From Terriglobia bacterium (GTDB taxonomy: Bacteria > Acidobacteriota > Terriglobia > Terriglobales > Acidobacteriaceae), in assembly GCA_020072815.1 (NCBI GenBank), contig JAIQGE010000026.1, positions 1 through 39,757 of the forward strand: a DNA stretch of 39,757 nt. Reading direction: 5' to 3'. This document shows positions 30,811-39,700 of the stretch, in pieces (the stretch's first letter is position 1; each line of letters starts with the position of its first letter). The translations under genes and the position numbers were made by a program. The notes beneath the pieces are model-generated. The model was not told where the DNA came from, did not search any database, and saw nothing but the letters and a program-made list of their open reading frames with translations.

Positions 30811-32745
30811 ATGCACGCGCGCACGCGACTTATTGCGATAGTGCTTGGGCTCATGCTTGTGGCGTCAGCATCATTGGCCGACGACGCCGCCAAAAAAACC
30901 AATAGTTCCACGATGGACGAATCCGTAGCGTGGACCAATACCGCTGCTCCCGCAGCCGCTTTGCGCAGTAATCCAGCGTTGCTGTTTCCGGCAATGAAGG
31001 CTCCCGCTCCGCCGGCCGGTTCCGGCGAGAGTTATCCCGGGGCTGAAGTGTTTCTCGGGTATTCCTTCATGAAGTTCAACGTGAAGAACGCGTTGCGCGA
31101 AAACTTTGACAATCAGGGCGGTACCGCCTCCGTCGCCGGAAACATCAACCGGTGGCTGGGCCTGGTGGCCGACTTCGGCTACTACCGCGTGGGCAACCTG
31201 CCCTCCGGCGTAACCGGAAATATGTCAACGTTCCTGTTCGGTCCGCGATTCTCCAAGCGGGGCGACCGGTGGACGCCGTTTGTTCACGCCCTTTTTGGGA
31301 CGGCGCGCGTCAGCTCCACCAACCCCACTCCCAGCGGCGGCAGCTTCTTCAACCATTCGTTCAAACAGAACGCGTTTGCCACGGCCCTGGGCGGCGGCAT
31401 TGATCTAACCATCAACAAACATATTGCATGGCGCGTGGTCCAGGGCGAATACCTGTTTACCAAGTTCAACGACGGCTTTGACAACCAGCAGAGCAACATT
31501 CGTGCCGCCACTGGACTGGTTCTCCGCATCGGTGGAGGTCCGCCACCGCCGCCACCACCGCCGCCGAACCGTCCTCCAGTGATTACCATCTCGCCGAATC
31601 CCGCCAAAGTTTATGAAGGCTCCGGCGACAAATCCGTGGTACTGGCTACAGCCAGCGATCCTGACAACGATCCGTTGACCTATGTTTGGTCGACCACTGG
31701 CGGATCCATTGAGGGCAGCGGCTCTGAGGTTCGCTGGAATTCAGCGGGCCTGGCCGTGGGCGCCTACACCATCACCTCCACGGTCAACGATGGACGCGGC
31801 GGCACAGCCAGCGCTTCGACCGTTGTGAATGTGGAGCCGCGGCCGAATCGTCCGCCTACAGTGACCTGCGCTGCTTCGCCGCGCACGGTTGCTCCCGGAC
31901 AGCGCGCCACCGTCACCGCTACGGGCAGCGATCCCGACAACGATCAACTCACCTACACCTTTGACGCCAGCCGAGGCAACGTCAGCGGTTCAGGCGCAAC
32001 GGCCCAGTTTGACACCACGGGTCTGGCCCCTGGCCACTACATCGTGAACTGCCACGCCAATGATGGGCATGGCGGCACGGCCGACGCCAGAGCTGAAGTG
32101 GAAGTCCAGAAACCGCCGGAGCAGGTCCAACTGGAAGTCCGGCTGGCTCTGCACAGCATTTACTTCCCAACCGCCCAGCCGACGGTCAAGAACCCCAACG
32201 GCGGACTGCTGACCAGCCAGGAACGCACCCTGGTCCAGTTGGCCAGCGACTTCAAGAAGTATCTGGTTTACAAGCCAGATGCTCGCTTGTCGCTGCAAGG
32301 CCATGCTGATCCTCGCGGCGGGACTGAATACAACCAAGGTCTCTCAGAGCGCCGAGTGGCCCGCACCAAGGCATTCCTGGTAGAGCAGGGAGTGTCGGCG
32401 GACCGCATTGACACTCAGGGATTGGGAGAAGAAGAGCCTATGGGCGACGCTCAGGTGAAAGAGGCCGTGGAGCAAGAGACGGGCCTCACACCGGCGCAGA
32501 AGAAACAGCTGACCCGGAACGCCCATGTGTTGGCGTTGGCTGGCGCCCGTCGTGTGGACGTCACGCTGCCCAACACCGGTCAGACTTCAACGCGCAAATA
32601 TCCGTTCAATGCGGAAGACGCGCTGAACCTGATCAATCCTAAAGGCCCTGCTGGCGGAACTGCGAAGAAGCCCGCAGCCAAACCCGGCACAACCAAACCG
32701 GCGCCGAAACCCGCCGCTAAACCACCAGCGACGAAAAAGAAGTAA
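30811..32745 (+). CDS. OmpA-family outer-membrane protein with PKD-like domains and basic tail
   Basis: The protein has 644 residues. Signal peptide (1-23, LIAIVLGLMLVASASLA); an outer-membrane beta-barrel of the OmpA/opacity type (about 75-240); a polyproline hinge (PPPPPPPPP, about 244-252); two PKD/Ig-like domains with repeated ASDPDNDPLTYVWS and GSDPDNDQLTYTFD motifs (about 258-435); an OmpA peptidoglycan-binding domain (about 442-590) with GHADPRGGTEYNQGLSERRVA; and a Lys/Pro/Ala-rich tail (about 610-644, KPAAKPGTTKPAPKPAAKP). It probably links outer membrane and cell wall. The ATG has an ideal GAGGAGG. A TATGAT -10 box lies at 30768-30773. It is convergent with tetR, with a terminator hairpin between. 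Confidence 0.9.
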   Translation: MHARTRLIAIVLGLMLVASASLADDAAKKTNSSTMDESVAWTNTAAPAAALRSNPALLFPAMKAPAPPAGSGESYPGAEVFLGYSFMKFNVKNALRENFDNQGGTASVAGNINRWLGLVADFGYYRVGNLPSGVTGNMSTFLFGPRFSKRGDRWTPFVHALFGTARVSSTNPTPSGGSFFNHSFKQNAFATALGGGIDLTINKHIAWRVVQGEYLFTKFNDGFDNQQSNIRAATGLVLRIGGGPPPPPPPPPNRPPVITISPNPAKVYEGSGDKSVVLATASDPDNDPLTYVWSTTGGSIEGSGSEVRWNSAGLAVGAYTITSTVNDGRGGTASASTVVNVEPRPNRPPTVTCAASPRTVAPGQRATVTATGSDPDNDQLTYTFDASRGNVSGSGATAQFDTTGLAPGHYIVNCHANDGHGGTADARAEVEVQKPPEQVQLEVRLALHSIYFPTAQPTVKNPNGGLLTSQERTLVQLASDFKKYLVYKPDARLSLQGHADPRGGTEYNQGLSERRVARTKAFLVEQGVSADRIDTQGLGEEEPMGDAQVKEAVEQETGLTPAQKKQLTRNAHVLALAGARRVDVTLPNTGQTSTRKYPFNAEDALNLINPKGPAGGTAKKPAAKPGTTKPAPKPAAKPPATKKK

Positions 32746-32771
32746 GTCTTAACAGCAGTCAGACTGATTGA

Positions 32772-32808
32772 TGCGGCAGGTCCTCCTACGGGCCTGCCGC
32801 AAGTCTTT
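32772..32808. terminator. Bidirectional terminator hairpin between convergent genes
   Basis: TGCGGCAGGTCC (32772-32783) pairs with GGGCCTGCCGCA (32790-32801), giving a 12-bp stem with one G-U pair and a 6-nt loop. AGTCTTTT follows on the plus strand. It sits 26 bp after the OmpA-type stop and 33 bp from the tetR stop. Confidence 0.7.
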
Positions 32809-32834
32809 TGCGGCAACTGGTGCAGGAATAAGGA

Positions 32835-33395
32835 TCAGTTCGGGCGGCGCAGCAATTTGATGTTCTTGACCAGCGCGTCGCACACCGCCAGGCATTGCCT
32901 GCGGGTCTCGCGATTGGCGCGGCTGTGAGGCGTAGCTGCGAGCAGCGCGGCTGCGCCATGCGCGGCAAAGAACAGCGCGTAATAGACCCTCTGGTATTGC
33001 TTCGGCTTGCCGCCATACTGAGCGGCCAACCGGTCCAGCAGCCATGTCTTGATGGACCGGGGACGTCCCGGCCCAAGAATCTCCGTCCAAACCGGCCCGA
33101 AGAGCAACCGGTATTCCCAGGGATGGCGCTCGGCGAAGTCGAGATAGCGGCGGTAGACATGTTTAGTGCGCGTGGCGCTGGTGACTCGCAAAGTGATCTG
33201 CTTGTAGACCCTCTCGGCCACGGCAAAACGCAAGGCTTCTTTGTTGCGGAACCGCTTGTAAACCGTGGTGGTGGTGGTGGCCGCCTCGCGCGCGACCGCG
33301 CGCAGAGTCAAAGCCTTTTCCCCGTGGGAGCGCCATAGCCGCTGGGCCGCCCGCAGGATGCGGTCTTCCAGTTTCCGGTCAGCAGTACGAGGCAT
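32835..33395 (-). CDS. TetR-family transcriptional regulator
   Basis: The protein has 186 residues from the ATG at 33395 (MPRTADRK); a start at 33422 would add 9. The helix-turn-helix LTLRAVAREAATTTTTVYKR (about residues 30-49) then FRNKEAL is typical. The C-terminal ligand domain is helical and unassigned. It is divergent from the SRPBCC gene at 33672 and may control it. A palindrome at 33622-33638 is a possible operator. Confidence 0.85.
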   Translation of the reverse strand: MPRTADRKLEDRILRAAQRLWRSHGEKALTLRAVAREAATTTTTVYKRFRNKEALRFAVAERVYKQITLRVTSATRTKHVYRRYLDFAERHPWEYRLLFGPVWTEILGPGRPRSIKTWLLDRLAAQYGGKPKQYQRVYYALFFAAHGAAALLAATPHSRANRETRRQCLAVCDALVKNIKLLRRPN

Positions 33396-33455
33396 AAGAG
33401 TGCTGGTGAGTAGCTTGCACAATGTAACACTAACAATGTAGTATTAATAGTAATT

Positions 33456-33520
33456 AGTGACGGAGGTACGGCGACGTTTGCGCGCCGGACCTGGGCCATG
33501 TAAGCCGTCTCCGGCAGTAC
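33456..33520. repeat. Bipartite leader motif, copy A
   Basis: AGTGACGGAG (33456-33465) and GCCATGTAAGCCGTCTCCGG (33495-33514) ending in GTAC at 33517-33520. It matches 12654-12695 in order and orientation, with a longer separation. It lies between tetR and the SRPBCC gene. Confidence 0.45.
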
Positions 33521-33621
33521 CGTTCCCCCTCTTCCGGGTTCCCGTCCTGCTGACAATTTGATTCCGAAGGCAACCGCATCGGAGTTCCCCCGTGGGCGCA
33601 GCCACGCGCGCGCGAATGTGT

Positions 33622-33638
33622 GTTGTGCTGTGCACAAC
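33622..33638. promoter_or_regulatory. Perfect palindrome upstream of the SRPBCC gene, possible operator
   Basis: GTTGTGC-TGT-GCACAAC is a 17-bp dyad 34 bp before the ATG at 33672. Its size and symmetry fit a TetR-type operator, and a TetR gene is divergent next door. Binding is inferred. Confidence 0.4.
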
Positions 33639-33671
33639 CAACGAGAATCATTTTCTGCGAGGTCTGACGAG

Positions 33672-34127
33672 ATGGTACGTGTGGAATTTTCGGCGGTCAT
33701 CAAAGCTGACCGCGAATTGACCTGGAAACTGTTTACCAACATCTATCTGTGGCGCCGCGTCGCCGACGTGTATGGCGATATCGAGTGGCGTTCCGGCAGG
33801 CCCTGGGAAGTGGGCAGCCGCCTCAAAATTGAAATCCTCGAGCCGGTCAAGACCACAGTGGACCACGTGATCACCATCTGCACCCCTCCTGCAACCGTGG
33901 CTTGGATTGACCATGCCATGGGCAACACCATGGAACAGTGGGTGCAGTTTGAATCCATGCCAAACGGCGGAACGCAGGTCCACACCTGGGCTGAGCTGGC
34001 GGGGTCCACTTTGTTCGTTGACGGGCGTCCCGTGCGTCAGGTCCTCAAAGCGTTCATTGAACGCTGGTATGCCAAGTTTTGCGACGAATGCGACCTGGCG
34101 GCGCAGCAAGAGCTGCAGTTTACGTAA
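33672..34127 (+). CDS. SRPBCC (START-like) superfamily protein
   Basis: The protein has 151 residues from the ATG at 33672; the upstream extension to 33558 has no ribosome binding site. The Bet v1-like pattern is clear: VEFSAVIKADRELTWKLFTN at the N-terminus, the middle TVDHVITICTPPATVAWI, and the C-terminal helix FIERWYAKFCDECDLAAQQE. Members bind hydrophobic ligands or act as cyclases; this one has no assigned ligand. The gene is monocistronic, probably under the divergent TetR regulator. Confidence 0.75.
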   Translation: MVRVEFSAVIKADRELTWKLFTNIYLWRRVADVYGDIEWRSGRPWEVGSRLKIEILEPVKTTVDHVITICTPPATVAWIDHAMGNTMEQWVQFESMPNGGTQVHTWAELAGSTLFVDGRPVRQVLKAFIERWYAKFCDECDLAAQQELQFT

Positions 34128-34144
34128 GCTCAGCCGAGGGATCC

Positions 34145-34177
34145 AAAAAAAATGCTCCCGGGGATTTGCCCGGGAGC
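34145..34177 (-). terminator. Rho-independent terminator of the leftward copper cluster
   Basis: On the minus strand GCTCCCGGG (34177-34169), loop CAAATC, CCCGGGAGC (34162-34154), then ATTTTTTTT. Perfect 9-bp stem and long T tract, 40 bp after the SCO1-cytochrome c stop. Confidence 0.88.
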
Positions 34178-34216
34178 GAAGCGCTTGCCTTGGTTTTCTC
34201 CTTACCTGGGTCGCTC

Positions 34217-35200
34217 CTACTTGTTTGCGGCCGTGCCTGCGGCTGCGTCCTTCGCGTTGACTGCAGCGGACTGCCTTTCCATATAGCTGATCAAGAGGTC
34301 GGTGGTCTCGGCATCGAAATGCAGATTGGGCATTCGTACGCCGCCGTACTTCTTGAGCAGAGCGGCAGCTAGCGGATCGCCCTGGTCCAGCAGCGTCTCC
34401 GGGGTTTGGACAATGAGCTTGAGCCATTTCGGGTCGCGGATTTTGGTCAGGCCGCGCAAATCCGGGCCGATGGATTCGCCCCCTCCAATGGTGTGGCAAG
34501 CCGCGCATTGGGTGAAGAACACATACTTGCCCTGGTCGTCGAATTTGATTGCGGGTGCCTCGGCATAGGTCTTGCCGGAAGTCATTCGGTTTTCTTGTTT
34601 GCTTTGCCAGCTGTTCATCCAGTCGCCAATCATGATGGCCAGAAAGCGCGGGTTATCCAGGGCGTTGTTGCGCAGCCACTGCCCAGTGGCCTCATTCCCC
34701 AGTAGCAGGTGAGGCGAGTGGCCGTCGCGGTCGCCCGGTTGCGGGTCTTGAAATCCAAGCTTCTTGTTGATTGCGTCAATGTCTTCCTTCTTGCCGGTCA
34801 GGAACAGCCAGCCGGGGCCGGCGTGATACTTCTCCGCATAGTCCTTCATTACTTCCGGAGTGTCCCGCTTAGGATCAATGCTGATGGAATAAAAAAAGAT
34901 GTCTTGGCCCACGCGGTCGCCCAGCATTTTCTGCACCTGGGCCAGGCGTGCGGTCTCCAGCGGACAGATGTCAACGCAGTGCGTATAGAACTGTTCAATG
35001 ACCACGATCTTGCCCTTGAGCAGATCGTCATAAAAATGATGGACGTTGCCGTTCTGGTCGGTCAGCTCAACGTTGGGAAAATAATTGGCTCCCCAGTGCG
35101 ATTGAGCGGCTGCCGGGGCGGGTCCAACAGACATTAAGATCGCAGCCGCAAGAATCACGGCGGCCACGCCGGCAAGGCTTGCCCAATTTTTCGGTCGCAT
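34217..35200 (-). CDS. SCO1/SenC copper chaperone fused to cytochrome c
   Basis: The protein has 327 residues from the ATG at 35200 (AAAGGAG 8 bases upstream; the GTG at 35218 contains that site and is rejected). An N-terminal signal or anchor helix (LAGVAAVILAAAILMSVG) is followed by a thioredoxin-like SCO domain with the copper motif C-x3-C (HCVDICP) and the distal histidine in SPHLLLG. A class I cytochrome c domain then carries CAACH for haem and VRMPNLHF with the Met ligand. It acts in the periplasm, where SCO proteins load Cu into oxidases or reduce their cysteines. The fusion could supply electrons or copper to the adjacent multicopper oxidase. It is the last gene of the leftward cluster. 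Confidence 0.9.
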   Translation of the reverse strand: MRPKNWASLAGVAAVILAAAILMSVGPAPAAAQSHWGANYFPNVELTDQNGNVHHFYDDLLKGKIVVIEQFYTHCVDICPLETARLAQVQKMLGDRVGQDIFFYSISIDPKRDTPEVMKDYAEKYHAGPGWLFLTGKKEDIDAINKKLGFQDPQPGDRDGHSPHLLLGNEATGQWLRNNALDNPRFLAIMIGDWMNSWQSKQENRMTSGKTYAEAPAIKFDDQGKYVFFTQCAACHTIGGGESIGPDLRGLTKIRDPKWLKLIVQTPETLLDQGDPLAAALLKKYGGVRMPNLHFDAETTDLLISYMERQSAAVNAKDAAAGTAANK

Positions 35201-35340
35201 AATTACAGCTCCTTTCACGGTTCATTCGTACTTGAAAACGGACCCGGCGGGCCGTCCCGCCTGGCCCATCCACGCTTTGCGGGGCGTGAGTGGACCAGGA
35301 CGCGGGGCGGCCAGCCGGACTGCTTAACGCCTCTAACGGC

Positions 35341-37581
35341 TCAGGCCGTCGGGAGGATTTCACTCGGTGGAATGAACGTGACGCCCTGCGGTGTCGGGAC
35401 TGGAGTCGGGAGCGGCGACAGGAACGGAGCTCCCAGGCCCTTGGTCTCCCAGCGAACCAACATGGCGTTGTCCTCATGGACGGTGTTGTGGCAGTGCTCC
35501 ATGAACATGCCGCCCCAATCGCGGAACTGCATGGTGATGGTCACGCTGCCGCTTGGACGCAGGCGATACACATCCTTGCGGCCCCTTTCCCACGCCGGCA
35601 CGTTGTTGATGCTGCCGTTGCGGGCCAGGATCTGGCCTTCTTCAAAGTGGATGTGGATGGGATGGTCCCAACCGCCGCCACCGTTTTGCAGGGTCCAGAC
35701 TTCGCGCGTGCCATATTGCGGCAACGCCGAGATCCGTCCGAAGCAGGCGTCGTACGTGGGCCCCTGTTGATCGGTCTTGACGCCCCAGGGGCCTGACTGG
35801 TTACCGGCGCCCGTGACGTAGCAAGTTGGGTCGTTCAACAAATTCGGGTTCTGGTTTGCTCCGCTGTTGAACTCAAACACCCGCGTGCGTGCCACGGGGA
35901 CGTTTGTCAGGTCAGGGTTGGGGATCAGGACATTGGGCACCTGGCTGTTGTCCTTCTTGGCCGGCTTGCGCACGATGCGGAATTCCAGCATAGCGCCCAC
36001 GCAGGGATCGTTGGATTGCCCGGAAAGGGCCTGGGCGACCGTGAGTTTGTTGCTGGGTTTCTTGCCGTCCTGGTGTTCCAGCACGTTGACCAGCCGCACT
36101 GTGCTCCCGACCTTGTAGCGCGAGAAGTCAATGACCCAGTCATAGCGCTCGGCGATGCCCTGCTCGTCAGACACGGTTTGCGTGACCGGGACCGGAAGCA
36201 GGTTGCCGTCGTTGGCGATTTGGATCATCGCTGAGTTGTCGGAAAGACCGTACGCAAAGAAGCGCGACACGCTGGCGTTGAGAATGCGGAAGCGGTACTT
36301 GCGCGCCTCCACTTCGAAATACGGCCTGTAGGCCAGGTTCACGGTCATTACGTCGCCCAGGAACCCGTCAAAGTCGAAGATATCGAAGTAGAGTTGACCG
36401 CTGGCGTCAAACGCCTTGTCGGACAGCAACAGGTTCACGTCATAGTCCAGGTTGGCAAAGTCATTGGTGGTGCCCGATGGCAGGCGCAGGTTCACGCCGT
36501 CATTGATCCCCTCATTGCCGCGATCCAGGCCGCTGTAGATGTTGAACATGGCAGCGTTGCCCTTGTACACGTTCTGGCTGGTGAAGCTGAACATGTGATC
36601 GTGGAACCAATGGGTGCTCATGGTCTCACGCCAGTCGCCCGGAATATTGGTGAGGCCGCCGCTGCCGTCGGGTGTGGAAGCCCGAGGATCGGTGGCGCCG
36701 GTGTTGAAGGTGGTGAAACCGCCCAGTTTGATTGGCCAGTGATAGTCATAGAACTGATTTGGAAAGAAGAAGGCGCCGGTGAAGCCGTCATTCTCGGCCC
36801 CGTGATGCCCGTTGTGTTCATGGGTACTGATGGTGTTGCGCCCGAAACCGTTGTTTTGCGTCACATCGGCGGGCAGGCCGTTGTGATGGCGGAACAGGAT
36901 CGGTTCACTATATTTGCCGATGGCCAGCTTTGGCGGAACCGTTCCATTGAATGTCCACACCGAGTTCTCGGCCTGCACCGGAAAGTTCGGGTGAAACGTC
37001 AGCGGAATCGGCGTAGCCGGATTGATGCCGGAATTCAAGCTTGACGGGACACCCGGATTGTAGGTGGTGTTGGGTCCTTTGTTCCCCTGCTGCGTGGCTT
37101 CCATGGCGATCTGAGGCGGGAACTGGGCAAATGACTGGTGCGCCCAGGTGGCTCCAGGAGGGCGGCCTTCAATCGGACCGGTGCCGCCACCCAACGCCGG
37201 GTCAACGGCTTGTTGTGTCTGGTTGGACTCCGCCGTCGGCGTGGGAGTCAACGTCTGGCGCCCACCAAACGGCAGCCGCGGCAACAGATCGAAGCGTGGC
37301 ATGGCCTGGGTGAAAGGCAGGGCCCCGAACAGCGGGCTGGGATTCGCGCCCGTGGGAATGCTCCCGTAGGCACTGCTGACGAACGGGTTCAGGCCGTGGA
37401 TCGGCGCCAGCAGGCCACCGGTGGTGATCAGGCCCCACTTAATAAGGTCGCGCCGGCTAACCTGGCCGTGCGAGTATGCTTTAACGATTTCCGCGCGGTT
37501 CTTGCGCGCGTTCTCTGCCTCTCGAATGCGTGCCTGGGAGGCGTTTTCCGGAAGGAAAAACCCATCTTCTCTGTGCTTCAT
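35341..37581 (-). CDS. Tat-exported multicopper oxidase
   Basis: The protein has 746 residues from the ATG at 37581 (AAGGAG 9 bases upstream; 37689 is too far upstream). The Tat signal is SRRDLIKWGLITTGGLLAP. The copper ligands are in four blocks: HEHNGHHG, THWFHDHMF, HPIHIHFEEGQIL and the C-terminal HCHNTVHEDNAM (about residues 696-707), where the H-C-H-x3-H-x4-M motif gives a type 1 copper. The protein is longer than laccases and CotA and has extra loops between blocks. It oxidises phenols, metals (Mn, Fe, Cu) or bilirubin-like substrates with O2; which one is not clear. Neighbours are SCO1-cytochrome c downstream and secreted propellers upstream. Confidence 0.9.
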   Translation of the reverse strand: MKHREDGFFLPENASQARIREAENARKNRAEIVKAYSHGQVSRRDLIKWGLITTGGLLAPIHGLNPFVSSAYGSIPTGANPSPLFGALPFTQAMPRFDLLPRLPFGGRQTLTPTPTAESNQTQQAVDPALGGGTGPIEGRPPGATWAHQSFAQFPPQIAMEATQQGNKGPNTTYNPGVPSSLNSGINPATPIPLTFHPNFPVQAENSVWTFNGTVPPKLAIGKYSEPILFRHHNGLPADVTQNNGFGRNTISTHEHNGHHGAENDGFTGAFFFPNQFYDYHWPIKLGGFTTFNTGATDPRASTPDGSGGLTNIPGDWRETMSTHWFHDHMFSFTSQNVYKGNAAMFNIYSGLDRGNEGINDGVNLRLPSGTTNDFANLDYDVNLLLSDKAFDASGQLYFDIFDFDGFLGDVMTVNLAYRPYFEVEARKYRFRILNASVSRFFAYGLSDNSAMIQIANDGNLLPVPVTQTVSDEQGIAERYDWVIDFSRYKVGSTVRLVNVLEHQDGKKPSNKLTVAQALSGQSNDPCVGAMLEFRIVRKPAKKDNSQVPNVLIPNPDLTNVPVARTRVFEFNSGANQNPNLLNDPTCYVTGAGNQSGPWGVKTDQQGPTYDACFGRISALPQYGTREVWTLQNGGGGWDHPIHIHFEEGQILARNGSINNVPAWERGRKDVYRLRPSGSVTITMQFRDWGGMFMEHCHNTVHEDNAMLVRWETKGLGAPFLSPLPTPVPTPQGVTFIPPSEILPTA

Positions 37582-37675
37582 TTGAGTGCGCTCCTTGCGT
37601 GTCGACTGTGGTTGTATCGGCCGGCTTTTGATCTCTCGCAGCCTGGCTGGTGGTTGTGTATTAGCCCAGGGGGGA

Positions 37676-37706
37676 CTGCCGAGTCGCATAGCTCGCAGCT
37701 CGGCAG
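37676..37706 (-). other. Hairpin in the leader of the multicopper oxidase
   Basis: CTGCCGAG (37676-37683) and CTCGGCAG (37699-37706) form an 8-bp stem with a 15-nt loop, between the propeller stop and the oxidase start. On the minus strand it is followed by TCCCCCCTGGGC rather than a T tract. It may act as a leader element or a processing site. Confidence 0.4.
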
Positions 37707-37779
37707 CCCTTGGGGGTGATTCAGTGCCATCTTGCTATAAAACTGCATACGTGCCGTCCTGCCGTTCCTTCTTCAAGCC

Positions 37780-38670
37780 TCATGGAAGGTGTTTGATGAA
37801 CGCGATCACATGCAGGCCATTCACCGTTTGCCCCACATTGGTCACCGTTCCTTTTTTCAGGTCAATCACCATCAGGGAAGTAGGGTTGGTGGTGAGGACC
37901 TGAAAGTTGAGGCCATAGTACTGATTGCCTTCGGGATTGAAATCGCCCAGGGCCGCTGCCGTTGGCGGAGACACGTCCCTGGCATCAAGAGGCGTTCCAT
38001 CTACGGGATTGAGAAGGTAGGCCGTTTGCGTCACAACATTGTTCACAACCTTGGGGCTGTCAATGTTCCACAGGAGATCATGCTTGGCGAACGCGACACC
38101 GTTCTGGCCCGTGTTGATCCCGGTGTTGTTATGCTCAATGGCGATGCCGGTGGCTGTATTGATCGTGACAAAAGTATCGGTGACTCCCACCGGCGGCGGA
38201 AACTCGTCATACCACCCGACGGCGTTCCCATTGGAGTCAATGGCGATGGAGTGGACGGGAGAACCCAGGGTTCCCTCCGTGATATCCAGCCCGTAATTGA
38301 CCACGCTGGCATTCACGGGCGTGCCCTGTCCCGTATTGGGGTCAATGGTAATCAGGCCGTGGAAGCTCACATCTCCAACGGCGGTTGTAGCGTACAGCTT
38401 GCCGGACGTGACGTCCCAGGACAACCCGTTGACCGTGTAGCCCACCGGGCCGATCGTCCTGACAAGTGCGCCGTTCGTGGGATCGATCTGCACCAGTGTG
38501 CTCGTCTGGGTACAAGGACCGCCCGGGTTGACGTTATTGCACGCCCCGGTGGTGCCCAGCAGAACTGGCGCGCCGGGCGGCGGGGTTTGGGCGGACGCCT
38601 GGGGGACGAATGCCATCAGGACCGCTGCGGTTAGTATTGCGGTGAGTGTTACTCTCCATAGTGTCTTCAT
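37780..38670 (-). CDS. Secreted beta-propeller-like protein, paralog 1
   Basis: The protein has 296 residues from the ATG at 38670 (AAGGAGCC ribosome binding site); 38757 is a false upstream start. It has a signal peptide (TLTAILTAAVLMAFVPQASAQ). The mature part has repeated strands of the form TLVQIDPTNGALVRTIGPVGY, SGKLYATTAVGDVSFHG, LITIDPNTGQGTP and LLWNIDSPK, as in six-bladed WD40/NHL-like propellers. The C-terminal QYYGLNF, then LMVIDLKKGTVTNVGQTVNG, closes the ring. It has no catalytic motif or anchor, so it is probably periplasmic or extracellular. It is about 65% similar by eye to the next gene at 38782. It is the second gene of the cluster leading to the multicopper oxidase. Confidence 0.75.
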   Translation of the reverse strand: MKTLWRVTLTAILTAAVLMAFVPQASAQTPPPGAPVLLGTTGACNNVNPGGPCTQTSTLVQIDPTNGALVRTIGPVGYTVNGLSWDVTSGKLYATTAVGDVSFHGLITIDPNTGQGTPVNASVVNYGLDITEGTLGSPVHSIAIDSNGNAVGWYDEFPPPVGVTDTFVTINTATGIAIEHNNTGINTGQNGVAFAKHDLLWNIDSPKVVNNVVTQTAYLLNPVDGTPLDARDVSPPTAAALGDFNPEGNQYYGLNFQVLTTNPTSLMVIDLKKGTVTNVGQTVNGLHVIAFIKHLP

Positions 38671-38781
38671 TTTCTTAGGCTCCTTAAGCTTGCTAGACTC
38701 CCTGGGGGGATGTTGCAGGGCCTTTGGCTCCCGTGTTCGTGATGCGAAGCTGCACATGTGCTGTCCATTTCTGCATTGCCG

Positions 38782-39684
38782 TTATGGGTGGTCTTTCATG
38801 AACGCGAGTGTGTGCAGGTTATCTACGGTTTGCCCCAGCGTGGTCACTGTGCCTTTGCGCAGGTTGACCACCATGATGAACGTGACGGGCGAGGGAAAGG
38901 ACGTGTCGAAGAAAAGCCCATAGTACTGGTTGCTGATGGGATTGAAGTCGCCCAGGGCGGCCGCCACCGGCGGAGTCAAGGCCCTGGCAAGGACCGGCTG
39001 CCCATTCGAGGGATCGAGGATGTAAGCGGTTTGAGTCAAAGCGCCGTTCACAAACTTGGGGCTGTCGATATTCCACAGGACATTTAGATCGCTGTACGAA
39101 AGCCCATTCTGCGACGTGTTGATCCCGGTGTTGTTGAACTCAGTCGCGATGCCGGTGTGTTTATCGATCCGTACGAATGTATCGGTCACTCCCGGCCCGA
39201 ACTCGTCATACCAGCCGGCCATATTCCCCTCGGAATCAACCGTGATGGAGTGGACAGGAGAACCCGCAGATCCGGGATCGACCGACAGCCCGAAATTGAC
39301 GACGCTTGCATCAACGGGCGTGCCTTGTCCCGTGTTGGGGTCAATGGTGATCAAGCCGTGGAAGCTGACGTCTCCGATGGCCGTTGTTGCGTACAGCGTG
39401 CCGGACTTGCAGTTCCCGGCCGTGCAGTCCCAGGCCAACCCGTTGACCGTATAGCCCACCGGGCCGATCTCCCTGATGAGCGCGCCGGTCTGCGGATCAA
39501 GCTGCACCAGTGTGCTCTTCTGGGTGCATGGACCACCTGGAACGCTGTTAAAGCACGCTCCGGTTGTACCCAGAAGAATGGGCTGGCCGGGCGGCTGATT
39601 TTGTGCGGACGTTTGGACACCCGTCGCTAGGATCGCCCCAGCTAGCAGTAGTGTTAGTGTCGCGAATCTGTAGAGGGTTTTCAT
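38782..39684 (-). CDS. Secreted beta-propeller-like protein, paralog 2
   Basis: The protein has 300 residues with a signal peptide (LYRFATLTLLLAGAILATG, cleavage near SAQN). The same repeat blocks as the neighbour occur in the same order, for example LLGTTGACFNSVPGGPCTQK, GPVGYTVNGLAWD, ATTAIGDVSFHGLITIDPNT, WYDEFGPGVTDTFV and NNTGINTSQNG. The two genes are tandem duplicates, 111 bp apart. A distinctive extra cysteine pair (DCTAGNCKSG) appears only here. The AAGGAG ribosome binding site is strong. A 19-21-bp tandem repeat lies in its leader and runs off the window. Function is unknown; context suggests metal oxidation. Confidence 0.75.
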   Translation of the reverse strand: MKTLYRFATLTLLLAGAILATGVQTSAQNQPPGQPILLGTTGACFNSVPGGPCTQKSTLVQLDPQTGALIREIGPVGYTVNGLAWDCTAGNCKSGTLYATTAIGDVSFHGLITIDPNTGQGTPVDASVVNFGLSVDPGSAGSPVHSITVDSEGNMAGWYDEFGPGVTDTFVRIDKHTGIATEFNNTGINTSQNGLSYSDLNVLWNIDSPKFVNGALTQTAYILDPSNGQPVLARALTPPVAAALGDFNPISNQYYGLFFDTSFPSPVTFIMVVNLRKGTVTTLGQTVDNLHTLAFMKDHP

Positions 39685-39700
39685 TTTCGTAAACTCCTTA

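Noticed and set aside
34217-35218. GTG start at 35218 for the SCO1-cytochrome c gene
   Set aside because: It would include the AAAGGAG ribosome binding site of the ATG at 35200 as codons.
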